64,000 bases of DNA from Epiperipatus broadwayi (Eukaryota; Onychophora; Udeonychophora; Euonychophora; Peripatidae), in the NCBI GenBank assembly GCA_028023455.1, contig JAQFVV010013092.1:62001-126000 (forward strand), read 5' to 3'. The position numbers and the translations under genes were made by a program. Shown in pieces: positions 22,551 through 35,311 of this stretch (within the stretch, counting starts at the first letter, position 1; each line of letters opens with the position of its first letter). Under the pieces are notes generated by a model. That model was not told the origin of the DNA and ran no database searches. It was given only the letters and a program-made list of their open reading frames with translations.

Positions 22551-22960
22551 TTTAGTTTTTGTAAGAGCTGGCAGCAAGTATCTGGCCAAATTGGTGAGCT
22601 GCAAGTTTGGTTTTAAAAATTTTGAGAAGCAACTGGCAGAGTTGGTTAGTGGTTTCCAGAGCTATACAGATAGCTGCCATGGTTCAGAGGTAGCTGAAGT
22701 CAAGATGGAGGCTGCTTTAATTCATGATGGTGGAGTTTGAATTCACTTGGAGGGAAATAGGTCAACTTGCAGTGTCATAGCCCCAAATGTGGACAAGATT
22801 GTTTGCTTGCCTGAAGTCTGTGGAACCAAATCAATGCCAACATACACATGATTATGACAACCCTGGACTATATCTTCCCAATGTATCAAAAACCAAGCTT
22901 ACCAAGAGAATCCCAGCTTGATGAAAAATTAGTTATATGTATGCTGCTGTATCTATATGC
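22551..22960. other. GC-richer segment of unknown nature
   Basis: About 400 bp at near 43 percent G+C in a ~25 percent background. The plus strand is open for about 60 codons to a stop at 22739, without a recognisable domain. Loose internal repetition of CTGGCAG / TTGGT blocks is visible. It may be an unrecognised transposon fragment or a processed gene piece. Confidence 0.3.
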
Positions 22961-25900
22961 AGTGAAACACTGATAAACATATATACAAAAGTGAATTGTT
23001 TTTGAAATAATTCATTTAAAAGACATTTAAAAATTTCTATATTTAATTTAAAGACATTATGATTAGTTAAATGAGACCTGTGGTAGCATTATATATAATA
23101 ACAAAATTTAAATGATTTCTTTGGTCTGAAGTGACAGATATATAAAATTATTTTATTTTTCATTTATTAAAAAAAAGAATAACACAAATAAATAACTGTG
23201 CTTGGATTTAAAAAGTCTAAGAATCATAATTAACATTTAAAATATATTTTAAAATCTTTTAGAGAAGCAACCTATGATCATGAGACATATATAGAACAAT
23301 ACAATTTTAAAATAATCATTTGTTGAAGGAATATTATTAAAGATGTTTGTTTAAAAAGGAAGACTTTTATTATGGACTGTCAAAGAATTAAATAACATGA
23401 TTCACTTTTTTTTAATACTTTCAATATTGAATTAATTATGAAAAGTATATTTTGAATAGCTTTTATTATTGTAACAAATTAAAATTTATAATATAAACAT
23501 CAATATGCACTGCACATAACATATATGTTAAATCAAAAATTAATTATGTATTATAAAATTAATAATTTTATTTTGATAAATTTAAATATGATAGAAAATG
23601 AATTTCATTTATATGTTATTCATCAATTGTACTGCACTCTGTGTGCATATTTATATATCAATGCATGTTAGATAGACACATTTAGGTAAAAATTGGTGTC
23701 ATTTATCATTTTCACAAAATGGAATTTGTGTTAATAGATTAATAATATAATACACATCTGTGTGGATATATATACATTTTAAGTTTATATGTAAACCCAT
23801 GTAGTGACAACTAAAAATGTTTAATTTGTAATGGATGAAATATGTTCAGAAATTACATGCACAAACATGCAAATGTGTATATATATCAATGCTTGTCAAG
23901 AATAACAAATATATAAAAGTTAATCATTTTTTAAATTTTGTTAAATGTCAATTGAAATATATTCATTGTATAAATTATAATACGTGGATATGTATGTGTT
24001 TATGTGTGTGTTTATTGAAACCTATTAAGAGATATTGTAAATCAATGTAATCACTTGAATTTTGTGTTAAGATTGTAAATCACAACATGATATTTTTTTA
24101 TTGTATTAATATCAAAATTAGAAGTATTAATTTTTGTGTATAGCCTTATTCTACAGACCTTAACTTCATTTTTTTATTGTTATTAATAAATGTGTATTCA
24201 CTTATTAAAAATTGTATTGCATCATCTCTTGGGCACCATAACAGTACTTGAGCTTTAGTTCTTCTGAGCTAGATTCATGCATAATGGTCAGATATATAAA
24301 TGGGGATGTATTTAGTTCTTAAGGGGCATCCAGTATGATTGATATATCCTGGTTGATGCATAAGATTATATTCTTTAAAGCCCCTGCACTACATTTGATT
24401 TTAGTTTAGTCTTATTAAAAATTAACTATAGTTGGCCAGTACATTAATGGTACTAAATGGCCAGAGCATTGATGATGATCAGCATATTTTAATACCCGAG
24501 CATTATTGTTTTTACAGTTGTATATTCTATGGATTATCACTTAGTTTGTGCATCCAAATTATGTTTAAACAATTGTTCAAGCTGGCAAAGGTGGAATAGT
24601 TAGCCTGGTCTACAGGAGACCCATTTCGAATCCAGTCACAAGTTGGACTGTTGATTTATTGTGTTAATATATTTTGTTTGAATTCATGATGATGAATGGT
24701 TATTTATTTTGAGTATTACTTACTTTTACATATTTATAATGCTGGTTGATATATAGTTAATTATGCTTGTAGTTACTCTAAGGAGTTAACTGATCTTTAG
24801 CTGGCTAATCTCAAAGAGATCTCAGGATTGCATTCTCTCTTTCATATATAAAATTACTTCTTATATTTTTTGATATTAAACATTATTTTAATATCCCTGA
24901 ACTTCAGTATCTTATTTTATTACTTTTAATATTTTATCTTATTATTTAAATTAATTTTAATTGAAATGTTTTTTGTATTTTGGGGAAGATTTTTAGATCT
25001 TCCTCTTTCTACCTGAATACCCCATCCTTAATTACCCCCATCCCATTATAATATATATGAAACTCTCTATTATAATCATTTGTTCTTCTTTATATAATAT
25101 TTACTAATTTTAATAAATACTTTCTCTCTTTTAATAGGCTAGATTTTATGCTTTGTTTCTGCATTCTCCCTATCTGTCCCTTTATCTTTCTTCTCTTCCT
25201 CATCCCATCTCCCCATCTCTGTTTTTTTTTTGTATTTATTTGAAGACCTTATTCTTGAAATTGCTTGCTTATGAGTTGCTTTATATAAAAAATTATTAAA
25301 GATATTATTTTCTACAATTTATATTATTACATCAGTTTCTAGATTCCGCACACACACACATGATTTAATTTCATTAGAAAGCACAATATTCTTCTATATT
25401 TAAGCCACATTAATAAACTATATCTGCCTAATACTGCAAATATTATATTTTACAATTTGTACCACAGATTCAAGACTGTAATATAGTGTTTAAATCTGAC
25501 AGAAAAGGAAAAAATTTCTTTGAATAAGTAAGATTTTTCTGAAAGTTTAGAATTTTTTTGTAGGTATCTACCCACAATGTGCTAAGATAGAGGTACTCAT
25601 ATATTCATCAACTATAAAAATATGATATTTCCCTATCAATGACAAAAGTCGCATTTTAATACAATTGTATTTTTTACTGTCATTACTATTAACTTAATAC
25701 CCATTTATCAACTGCTACTGGTTACTAACTGGTTAATTATAAGACAACAACATGAAAAAACTTCATACCTACTGGATGTAAAAATATTTTTAAGATTTAT
25801 TGAAGTCATGACATGAAAAGCAGTAGGGTTGACCATTATATTGTAAGTGAAAATTGGATATCTAGATAGGTGATTGATCAAAAAATAGAACATCATAAAA

Positions 25901-26717
25901 ACATTAGTAACATTTATTCAAATAACCTGGAGTATTAATTTTTTTTAATTGTTTTTCAAAATTGCAGAGAAGTAAACAAATTAATTACTCACTCATGCAA
26001 ATATATTCTTTTTTAAAAAGAAATCAATACTATCATTTTTATCTGAAGCCATTAATATCAAGTTGATGTTTTTTAACCAATGTGTGTACTAGAAAAGTAC
26101 ACACATATATATATACTATATATGTGCTTTAATGAAATTCCAAAGTCCTAATCTAAAACTTTATTTTCAAGAAAAAACAATAAAAAGTACACACACACAC
26201 AAAAAAAAAAAATTTGCTACTTTATGAAAAATATTTTAATTCAATATGTTTCTCTGTTCCACACAAAATATAACTGTTTTACCAAATAAAATATTTAGAT
26301 TGTATTTAATAAGTGAGTGTGGTTGTGCGGTTTGGATTTAAAATGTAAATGAAATAGAATCACCTTGACACTCATAGTAATCTGATATATAACCAAGTAA
26401 ATGCCTAGAGCACCAAATAATTATGAGGAGAGGACAAAACTGCCCCATTATGTTAATGTGAATTTATTCCAACGAATTTGAATTTACATGAAATTTATTT
26501 TGTCAGTAGTGATGCGAAATTCACTCATCATTATATGTAAGAACTCATTGAGTAGTTCCTGCTCGGGTCATGAATTGAGAAAGAGATGAGAAAGCTTTAA
26601 AAGTTTATTTTATCTAAAGAGCAATTATGACCCTAAGTACATAAATCGGTATGATGGCTTAACGCATCTTCTAAATACCATTAATCTATATCAAAATAAT
26701 TAAATTATATTACTTAC
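22961..26717. other. AT-rich DNA, probable intron downstream of the EMI exon
   Basis: If the gene on the minus strand continues, this is intron following the exon at 26718-26816. A tRNA-like patch at 24590-24650 (TAGTTAGCCTGG, then TTTCGAATCC) may be a SINE head. A pyrimidine-rich stretch is at 25150-25230. I looked for the expected next exon (a Tyr-Glu-Cys-Cys-Pro-Gly block) and did not find it. Confidence 0.4.
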
Positions 26718-26816
26718 GTTTTTCTGCCACAAACCATTCTGCTTGTCCAAATTTTACATTCTGTCCAAAAAGTTCTTTTAATTTGTGGTGCCTCTTCTAT
26801 CACACACACATTTGGC
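26718..26816 (-). CDS. Internal exon encoding part of an EMI domain (TGFBI/periostin/midline-fasciclin type)
   Basis: A 99-base internal exon on the minus strand: acceptor TTTTTAG before 26816, donor GTAAGT at 26717-26712. One frame is open; it begins with the last base of a split codon (G, fitting a Gly codon), then PNVCVIEEAP, a middle with FWTECKIW, and ends RMVCGRK plus two bases of the next codon. The G-P-N-V-C start, the C-K-x-W block and the V-C-G-x-K end match the N-terminal half of the EMI domain that precedes FAS1 domains in secreted matrix proteins such as TGFBI and periostin. The other two frames have stops. The exon is much richer in G+C than its surroundings. No further exon was found, so the introns must be long. 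This is the only confident host gene piece in the window. Confidence 0.8.
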
Positions 26817-27897
26817 CTAAAAATAGAAATAAAATTTTAATTTTAATTAACGTAATTGTTATCAAATTAAATTATATTTTAGTAAACCATAAGTGTTGAA
26901 TCACTCATCATCAGTAGAGCCCTTAAATGGAATAGAAAGGTAATGGTAAAATAGTGTTTTAAATAACATAATTCACAGCAAGTGAAAGATCTATTTATCA
27001 CTTCTTATAAAGGAACAAAATCTAGTTGTTTTAGATAGATTTTACTTTTACTTTAACTTCTAATTAAAAATAATTAGATATCCATTTACTAAACAATGTA
27101 GTATGGTTAGCTGAATTACCTGCATAGACTTAGCATAGTTCATTTTGCTTACAAAAATTGTTTAATTATTTATTTTTATTGAAATGAATAATGGATTGTT
27201 CATTTCAATATATATGTATATAAACTTTATATAGTGTATAAAAATCTAATTATAAATTCCACCTTAAACCACTTACTATTATAAATCAAATGCACATTAA
27301 AAACACTTTCTTAATTAAGAAAGTCGATTAAATTTATCATGTAGCTATGAAAATATAATGCTATAATAAATTGTGTTAAAAATTTGGTAAAACAATGGCA
27401 AAGTGTGATTGCTTGTCTATAGTATTATAATACTCAATTTTAAACCTGCCTTTACACAGTGAATGCATTACTAAATGAATTGGCAGCAAAGATTATTTAG
27501 ACAAAATGAATTGGTTGAAAAAGATGATGAGTAAGTATTGTTTATTAATAAACTAACAGTTATAAATAATACTGAATATAATATTAGCAATACATTATCA
27601 ATGTAACATTACAAATAGAGTAAATACACTGCATGAATTATAACTTGGGAATTTATAAAAAATTTGAGCAGTGGAAGTAAAGCTAGGTCATGATTTATCA
27701 ATCTTTATCTCCAGATATTGTTACTCTATCATTGTACCAATCATGCAAGGGAAAGGATTACACTTACTGATTAAAAGTAGTATTACCATAACAACAAATT
27801 GTCACTTATGGTATATATATATATATTGAATGTGGAATGACATTTCAAAGATAATTTTGAGAAGTGATAATTGTGGGATTGGACAGAAAAAACATCA
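26817..27897. other. Probable intron, upstream side of the EMI exon
   Basis: AT-rich sequence without coding signal. The preceding exon (signal peptide region) was not found. Confidence 0.4.
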
Positions 27898-28208
27898 AAA
27901 AAAATAAATAAATATGGAAGAAAATAAAAAAATACATTGACTGTTTGGAATGTTAAAAAATATATTAAAGATAAACATAGATATAATAGTAGTTCGAAGA
28001 GAAATAAATAAATATGGAAGAAAAATAAAAAAATACATTGACTGTTTGGAATGTTAAAAAATATATTAAAGATAAACATAGATATAATAGTAGTTTGAAA
28101 AGAAATAAATAAATATGGAAAAAAATAAAAAAATACATTGACTGTTTGGAATGTTAAAAAATATATTAAAGATAAACATAGATATAATAGTAGTTCAAAG
28201 AGAAAGCA
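27898..28208. repeat. Minisatellite, three units of about 100 bp
   Basis: Three near-identical tandem units (starts at about 27905, 28005, 28106), each containing AATACATTGACTGTTTGGAA and AAACATAGATATAATAGTAG. The 150-codon minus-strand open frame over this region only reflects the repeat. Confidence 0.95.
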
Positions 28209-29239
28209 ATTGTTGTTTAAGGCAAAGACAATCATTAAAAACTAGAAGTTGGTTGGACACTAATTCAATTTCTGAGCTACCATCCATATGTCAAATAATG
28301 TGATGATTTGCACCAAGTATGTCTAGATCATGAGTTACGACATGAAACCACTAGTATGTTTGATGGAAAAATACACATTAAATGTTTTAAAATAAACAAA
28401 ACTGCTATTAAAGTGTGTGAAATGATTCAAACTGTAAATTATAGTGAACATTATGTGTTGCAAAAATATTTTCAATGTGTTTGCAAGTTTGTGATGGCAG
28501 GGAGATGATTTGAAAATAATATGCAAAATATAAAACACACTTTTACATTCCATATCATAATTTACATTCCAGACACTGTTAGTGCTTTGAAATATTTTCT
28601 AGCAAATAGATGCAATATGTGGCTACTTAACAAATATATTGGCATTTAGTTGGCACTGCATGTAGCTTGGAAAGTTACTAACCTTTTTAATGGGAATCAG
28701 AGTATGTAGACTTAGTAAGAGATAAAGTGGTAAATAATATAATAAATAATTAATACTTTTTAATAGAAAAAATCATTCAGACTATTAAAAAAAAAATTAT
28801 TCAAAATATTAATTATAATAAATCAAACATTTGATGAATTATTGAATAATATATTAGAGTTTAAGATGTCAAGATATAATGGATGAATAAAATAATAAAA
28901 ATAGAGTAATAAAAATTATAAAGATTGAGCAAAAGAAAAACAAAGGAAACAAAATAATAAGATGAGTAACATTCCTGATTTTATTTGTTGAAGAAAAGAA
29001 AGACACCAAAATAAAGACAAGTCAGATATCATATCATCCTCAGCATAAATACATAAAATTTGATGTTTGACAATATGACTGTTCTTTGAACATTAAAAAC
29101 TAACTGGAACAAATCCTTTAAGTATATTTCATATATTTTTGTTGCTGTGTAATGTGTTTATACATAAAATGAATAAACAGTGATGAAAGTGGATTTATTG
29201 GTCTTATACCTCTGAATTTATGCTCAAGAAATGACTTTT
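28209..29239. other. AT-rich DNA, no gene seen
   Basis: No motif or repeat recognised on either strand; overlapping short frames on both strands at 28.3-28.55 kb show no family features. Confidence 0.5.
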
Positions 29240-30280
29240 TTTTTCAACTTTCAGTTGTGCCTTTTTAAAGGCAGAATGAATTGGTGTGTGAATGAAGTTT
29301 TTTAAATATATATTTATAATTATGGCAGATAAAATTAAATTATGACCTTTATTTCCAAAAAGTTGTAAAGTAATTAGATAAATGGCTAAAAACAGAGGAT
29401 GCCAAAAATCCTCTGATTATAGACCCAGGCTGTTGTCAAAATACAACCTTTTATTTACATAGTACAGCTGCATATCATTATCAAGTGAAGAAAAATGGTA
29501 TAAATTGAAAGAATAATTGACTAGATTCTTGTATATTGTTAAGTCGGAAATATGGTGAAAAGGTAATTGATTAAAAAATTGACCATGCATTTTACAACAA
29601 AGGCACAAATATTGAAAGTACAAGTGGAATGAGATTTATTATAAATAAAAAATGGAAACAAGAACAATGATGGTACATCAGAAAAAATGGCACAATTATG
29701 TTATTTAACTTAATGGAAACTACGAAAAGCATATGTCTCAGTAAATAATCCAACAACTTATAACGTTGATCATTTTTATATGGTTTTCAAAATGGTTTGG
29801 TCAAACTAAATAATATTTTTAAATTATCATAAAATATTTTAATGCTAGCATTGGAAAATAATTTAAAAATGAAAGCGATGTGAGTAAATTTTGTTATGCT
29901 GTTACAAATGAAATCTGACACAAATTTATAGTGTTCACAGAAAAACAAAAATTGTATATAAATTGGATTATATCTTGACTAATAGAAAATATGTATTTAA
30001 AGAATGTACTGATTTTAATTGATTTAATACATGAAGTGGACACCAATTAAAGGTATGTAAAAGACATGTAAATGCAAATCTAGAGAGAAAAATTATTAGG
30101 AAAAACAATATTCTTAGTTAAAATTTCTAACCTTCAGAAACATAGCAATGAATTTAAATTAGAACTTACAAATCATTCTGAAATATAAACAGATTTTGAA
30201 GATGATTCAGATATAAATGAAATATTTACAAAAATAATTGATATAGTATTAAGAACTGCAACAAAGATAGTTGTGTATAC

Positions 30281-30400
30281 AGAGGCAAAACTCTCCATAT
30301 AGTAGCACCACTCAGTGCAAACCAAAGTAATCAATGTTTGCATTCATTGTTTATTTCGACTTGCACTGAATAGCACTACCGTATGGAGAGTTTTGCCTCT
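30281..30400. repeat. Short palindromic element inside RTE copy A
   Basis: Ends AGAGGCAAAACTCTCCATA and its inverse, about 40-bp arms, 120 bp in total. Shares its ends with 45904-46038 and, in part, with 9990-10010 and 35873-35910. The flank AATGGTGATCATGTGATG also recurs beside the 45.9 and 35.9 kb copies. It resembles a MITE but may be the outermost part of the hammerhead-bearing palindrome family seen at 10.0-10.5 kb. Confidence 0.8.
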
Positions 30401-30829
30401 ATGTAAACAGATTGTGTAACCATAAAGAATGGTGATCATGTGATGGAAAGATAGTTGTTACAAGAAAAGAAAATGTATAAAAAAAATTAAAAATATGAAA
30501 ATAAATAAAAATGATCTCATAAGAAGAATTGAATATCTAGATTTTTGTAAAATGGTGTGGGAAAGTTAACAATATAAGAAAATATAATTATAAATTACCA
30601 TGGAAAACTATTGAAAACAATAAAAGCATCAAAAGTGTAAAACAACAGTTTGGAATTGATAGAAAACATATTTCTGCAATAGGAAGAAAGGATAGAACTG
30701 TTATAGAGGTGTCATCATGAAATGTGTGAAAAAATTGTATAAAAAATTAATAAATGAATACTTTCATTTCCAACAAAAGATAAAGTCTTTTCGAAAGAAT
30801 AAAATGAATCCACTTATTCTTTCAACCCA

Positions 30830-31086
30830 AATGCTTATATATATGGGAAAATTTTAAGTACTGGATATGAAAGTGTGAGGATAAACCACTCACTTTAAAT
30901 TACTGTTTACTATGTCTGAATGAATGACGTCGACAAAATTATCTAGAATTTATGAAATGTCACTCTTAAATGAAACTCAATATATGTAAATGAGGCATTT
31001 ATTTATATAGCACGATGTTTATAAATTGTAGGCTGATCTTTAGTGTATTGCAATTTATAAACATCGTGCTATATAAATAAATGCCT
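30830..31086. repeat. Unit B relative with terminal hairpin
   Basis: 30880-30980 resembles unit B of the 1.67-2.52 kb palindrome (CACTTTAAATTACT, TCTAGAATTTA). It is followed by an inverted repeat 30993-31028 / 31051-31086 (AGGCATTTATTTATATAGCA and inverse). Confidence 0.7.
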
Positions 31087-32480
31087 TTTGTAAAAAATTA
31101 AGTAGCAGTAAAGAACAACAAACCAAAGAATTTCCTACCCATTCTAAATTTTCTGAATTGTTCAGTATTTTAAATGAAGAAGTGAAACGTTCAATTAAAT
31201 CTGTGAAAAAAGAATAATTTTCTATCAATGATGGAATTATAAGAAATAACTTAAAGGAAGCAAATGAAGCAATGAAAAAATTGTTGGAAGAGTTATATAT
31301 AAGTGTCATCATAATAAGGATGTACCAGATGAGTGGGAAAATGCAGGAGTAATTTTGTTAGTTAAAAAAGGTGATGAAGATATAAAAATTTTACCAAGAC
31401 ATTTACAACTTATCTACCAATCCAAAAAAAAAAAAACAATCTTGTTTTGAAAGTGGGTTTTGGTGCTTGGAATCACATCCAAGAATTGTGAAAAGTTATA
31501 CAAAAGGTCAATAAAAATCGCATATAACTATCAGTATGTTCACAGTGATTAAAACATTGGATCATCAAATTAAAGATCTATGACAGTGTCATAGTTTGAA
31601 GAATATTTATCAAAATGCAACAGCAATGATTACATTCCATGGTAATACCAAAAAGATGAACATTGAGAAGGGAGTGTGACAGAGTGAGTCCACATTTTCA
31701 AAACTTATTACTACAGTTTTATAAAAAATATGTTGCAAATTAAAATGGCAAACTAAGGGAATAAAAGTAAATGAATCAAGCCATTTAGATTTTACAGATG
31801 ATATGGTTCTTAACGGAGATAATGCTTACGAACTTCAAGAAATGTTGTAGGAGTTGTCAGTTGAAAGAAAAAAGACTAAATGTAAATGGTCAAAAGACTA
31901 CATTAATGTTCAATGGATTTTTTCAGAATAAAATAAAATTTTATAATTATGCATTATAAAAAGTTGACAATTCCAAATATCTTGGTCAGATCATAGACTC
32001 AGATGGAAACATAATAGATTAATCATAGATTCAAAGTTGGATGGAGTGTTTGTGATACAAACAACTTAATATAAAATATGCCAATGTGATTAAAGAAAAC
32101 ATTTTAATATACATATGGGTTTTGGACTCTTGACAGCTCAGCAATATATAAAACTTAGATCTTTGAATAAAGTATGAAGAGATATATGTTATGAATAACA
32201 AAAAGTGATCATAATAAAAATTGCAAGACTTGAGTTTGAATGTATCTATTGCTAATAGACATAATAATAAATAGATAGTTGATGTCTTAAACTGGATCTC
32301 ATGAAATTGTAAAGTATTTAAAAATAGACAACATGTGAGATGAATAGATAAAACATGAAAATTTGCTGGTATATTGTGAAGAAATTATATTAAGGATTGG
32401 GTTAAATCTGAAGACACTTTTATCCTTTTGCAGATTGATAATGGTTGAAAATGATAATAATGATGTGTTGAGACTAATTC

Positions 32481-33950
32481 TTCTTTTTTTCTTCTTATTA
32501 TTATTATTGATCTATAATACTCTACGATGTGTTCTAATTCCCTTTTGCTACATGTTTCTATTACTTTATTGAGTCTTCTACAAATTTCTATCTATTTCTT
32601 CATTACAATTTTATTTTGGATGCCATCATTTTTTTCTTTTCTAGTGATGTCCTGGTTAATAGTTGTTGTTTTTTTGTAATCTCTCTTGGGACATTTGTTG
32701 ATTATATCCATATCACTGCAACTGTCTTGTTCTTATTTCATTTACTATAATGTGTTTAAGATTCATTATTGTTTGGCTTTTATTTATTGCTTATCCATTT
32801 TCTTTTAATTTTTTTTAGAAATATTTGTTAATAATTCACTTCTGTAATCATCAGTTTTCTTTCCAATCTTTCTCTCAATTGGAAAATATATAGAAGCGAG
32901 GTATGGCAATAAATTTTTTTGTAAATGTTTGGTTATTTTACTTTAATCTAGTCAACACTTAGACATTCCCCCAATATAGATAACAATCAATAATTTAAAA
33001 CTGTTGTCATGGCAACATCCTTTGTGAAATATCACCTTTATTTATGGTCGAATATATTTTTATAAATACTAAAGATTGCAACTTGACCACAGAGTTTGAA
33101 ATTATTGATACAAAGAAGTTTAAATAAACCTCCTTAAACACGTGAATATAACCTGTACTAAATGCAGATTAATAAAGAGTCAATTATAATATTACAAATT
33201 GCAATTATAATTTTCAAATTGCACCCAAAGTATTACTTAAATAATAAGTGTAATAATGCTCAAGGCTGAATGGGTTTATATATATTATACTATATATTGC
33301 TCTAAAAAACTTTCTCACTCATTCATCTCACATATCGTCCATTTCTGGAACTTTTAAAATCTTTGGGATTCAGTTTAATACTTTAATTATCTATTTATTG
33401 TCATTTTTCTAAATACATATCCAGCCAACACCATTTCAGTCTTTTTATCCTTCACTTTATTTCTAAATTATTTTTTATTATTATTAATTTATTTATTACA
33501 AATGTTCTGTTAGTTTAGTGCAGTTGTAGGATCAGACTGTGACACTCAGATTAATTCTTGTCACACTTTCCAATGCTTGAATTTGTAAAGACATTCAATT
33601 ATTTATTATTTCAATAACGTCACCATCACCTACTTGTTCTATCAACCATATATTTTACTTTTGAGTACTTATTGTTCCTCCCAACATATACCTTTTCATA
33701 TTTTGTTATGTGGGGTCTGCAATTTTATAATGTTTTTTTTTATATATATAAATAAGCAAGCTATCAGAGGTGTACATAAGAATTGATAAATGCATTTATT
33801 AAAACAAATTTAAAATTCATAGGCTTTCTTATGAACAAAGATTAAATTATTTTTACTAAATACATTCCAAGATAAATTCTATAATTAATGAATGTCAAAA
33901 TCTTACTATAATTGATCTTTTTTTAATTTATTATCATTAACATTTATTTA
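32481..33950. other. AT-rich DNA with the second copy of the ~300-bp dispersed repeat
   Basis: 32940-33245 matches 13530-13835 with many small indels. Elsewhere no coding signal; TTA-rich runs at 32490-32515 and 33475-33500. Confidence 0.6.
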
Positions 33951-34026
33951 TTTATGATAATATTAAATAATGCTATCACACTTATAACGTAAAACTGTAT
34001 AATTAATATCAATTAGTCAATTAAAA

Positions 34027-34070
34027 TGGCTGAGCGCTTTCGAAAAAATTTATTTCTCATAATCATAGAC
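34027..34070 (-). ncRNA. Worn hammerhead-like motif, family 4
   Basis: Minus strand: AUUAUGA in place of CUGAUGA, an A/U-only helix II, CGAAA, helix III AGCGCU, triplet CUC. The partner in the other arm is at 35194-35238. Two core bases differ, so activity is unlikely. Confidence 0.35.
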
Positions 34071-34199
34071 AGTTATGACTCATTCATTGGAATCATTCTT
34101 ATGTATAATACATAAACTCTATGCAAATGAGTCAATTAGTCCCATCTTTTTGATATAGCAAAACATGCTTCTTTACGATTAATGGTGAAGGAGTCTTCT

Positions 34200-34741
34200 G
34201 CTATGAAGTAAGCCTCCTTTACCTTATGCTTAACATCATGCCTCTCAGTATAAACCAATTTTGCAGATGTAGGTTCGAATTTGTGTCCTGATACTTTTTG
34301 ATGTTATGCAAAAATTGAAGTCCATTCTGGTTTAGTATGTGACTTATTATACCTATACTTATGCTGTGACAACTTAGTAGCTATGGTGGCTCTGGTTTCA
34401 CCATAGTATGAAGCTTTGCATCTAGTGTGAGGGCATGCCATTTTATACATGGCCTGTGAGGTTTGATCAGAAGCTATGATGTCTTTAGTGTTGTTAATAA
34501 GCTTATTAGTCGAGATCGGTGTATGAAAACTCAAACGAAATTTCAAAGAGAAAGTCCTATAGAATATCTTATGCAAAGAGTGTACATAGGGCAACAACGG
34601 CCCAGGCTTGTTGTCTCTAACTCTGTGTGTTCCAATATTATTAATAAAATGTCTAATCTTACTATAAACTATACCATGCTTGTATCCTGATTTGATTAAA
34701 TTGTTAGTATAATTAATCATGTTAGTCCTTCTGTTGCACAA
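34200..34741 (-). pseudogene. Penelope-like GIY-YIG endonuclease and linker
   Basis: Minus strand frame of 145 codons. The linker (GPLLPYVHSLHKIFYRTF, then FHTPISTNKLINNTKD) matches the RT-nuclease connector of PLEs. Next is MACPHTRC (a Cys-x4-Cys version of the zinc pair), YYGET (the YIG block as YYG), and KLSQHKYRYN, where the family Arg is replaced. After a stop near 34304 the next frame continues GHKFEP, VYTERHDVKHKVKEA (catalytic Glu kept) and ends near 34140. Broken by stops and missing the catalytic Arg, so a pseudogene. Confidence 0.7.
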
Positions 34742-34812
34742 ATGGTAATTTCTTAAAAAGAAATGTTGTCAACCCAGCAAACTTGTGAGTCATAAATGTG
34801 TATAAATCAGGG

Positions 34813-35010
34813 TTAATCAGTCCACGGAACTTCTGGTAGCTTCATGACCATTGTATAGTTAAGAGTACTTCCTTCTCTATGTACACTGAAATCTAAATAT
34901 TTTATTTCTTGCTTTATATCTTCCCATATAATGTTTAAATCTAAGGATGTGTGTGCTTGTATCTGAGCTGTATCAGGACATGAGTTTGAACCCGCATCTG
35001 CAAAACTGAT
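34813..35010 (-). pseudogene. Penelope-like reverse transcriptase, C-terminal (thumb) fragment
   Basis: Minus strand reads IKQEIKYLDFSVHREGSTL, matching the ...FLD..v.r..g.l block just after the catalytic palm in PLE reverse transcriptases. It is followed by an equivalent of the RKPT.TD segment. The palm motifs are missing: the copy is truncated where the right arm begins, so the first ~20 residues of the open frame come from the antisense of the inverted arm. Confidence 0.6.
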
Positions 35011-35311
35011 TTGTACTGAGAGGCACAATGTTAGGCGTAAGGTAAAGAAGGCTTACTTCATAGCAGAAGACTCCTTCACCATTAATCATAAAGAAGCATG
35101 TTTTGCTATATCAAAAAGTTGGGTTAATTGACTCACTTGCATAGAGTTTGCATATTATACATATAGAATGATTCCAATGAATGAGTCATAACAGGCTATG
35201 ATTATGAGAAATATATTTTTTTGAAAGCACTCAGCCATTTTAATTGACTAATTGATATTAATTATATAGCTTTACATTATAAGTGTGATAGCACTATTTA
35301 ATATTATCATA

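Larger units (their letters stand above)
29240..32480 (+). pseudogene. RTE-clade LINE, copy A, heavily decayed and interrupted
   Basis: Plus-strand fragments follow the order of an RTE ORF2. First comes endonuclease (NIGSTSGMRFIINKKW near 29605-29650). The linker near 30500-30620 includes RRIEYLDFCKMVW. RT motifs at 31.5-31.9 kb include KNIYQNATAMI and SSHLDFTDDMVLNG, which stands in the place of FADD with Phe changed to Thr. The element ends in AAAATGATAATAATGATG at about 32450-32466. Stops and frameshifts are everywhere. A 120-bp palindromic insertion (30281-30400) and a unit-B palindrome (30830-31086) interrupt it. Copy C at 60.4-63.8 kb aligns along the same segments. Confidence 0.7.
33953..35311 (-). 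mobile_element. Penelope-like element flanked by inverted copies of its own 3' end
   Basis: Left arm about 33953-34297 and right arm about 34970-35311 are inverted copies with scattered mismatches. The centre carries the end of a PLE reverse transcriptase and most of the endonuclease on the minus strand. Both arms hold the C-terminal endonuclease codons, the 3' region and a worn hammerhead-like motif (34027-34070 minus, 35194-35238 plus). This is the same organisation as at 15.9-17.06 kb but older. Confidence 0.8.

Noticed and set aside
27783-28235. 150-codon minus-strand open frame, Phe/Tyr-rich, membrane-like
   Set aside because: It spans the three-unit 100-bp minisatellite; the hydrophobic look comes from AT-rich repeat translation, without start context or homologs.
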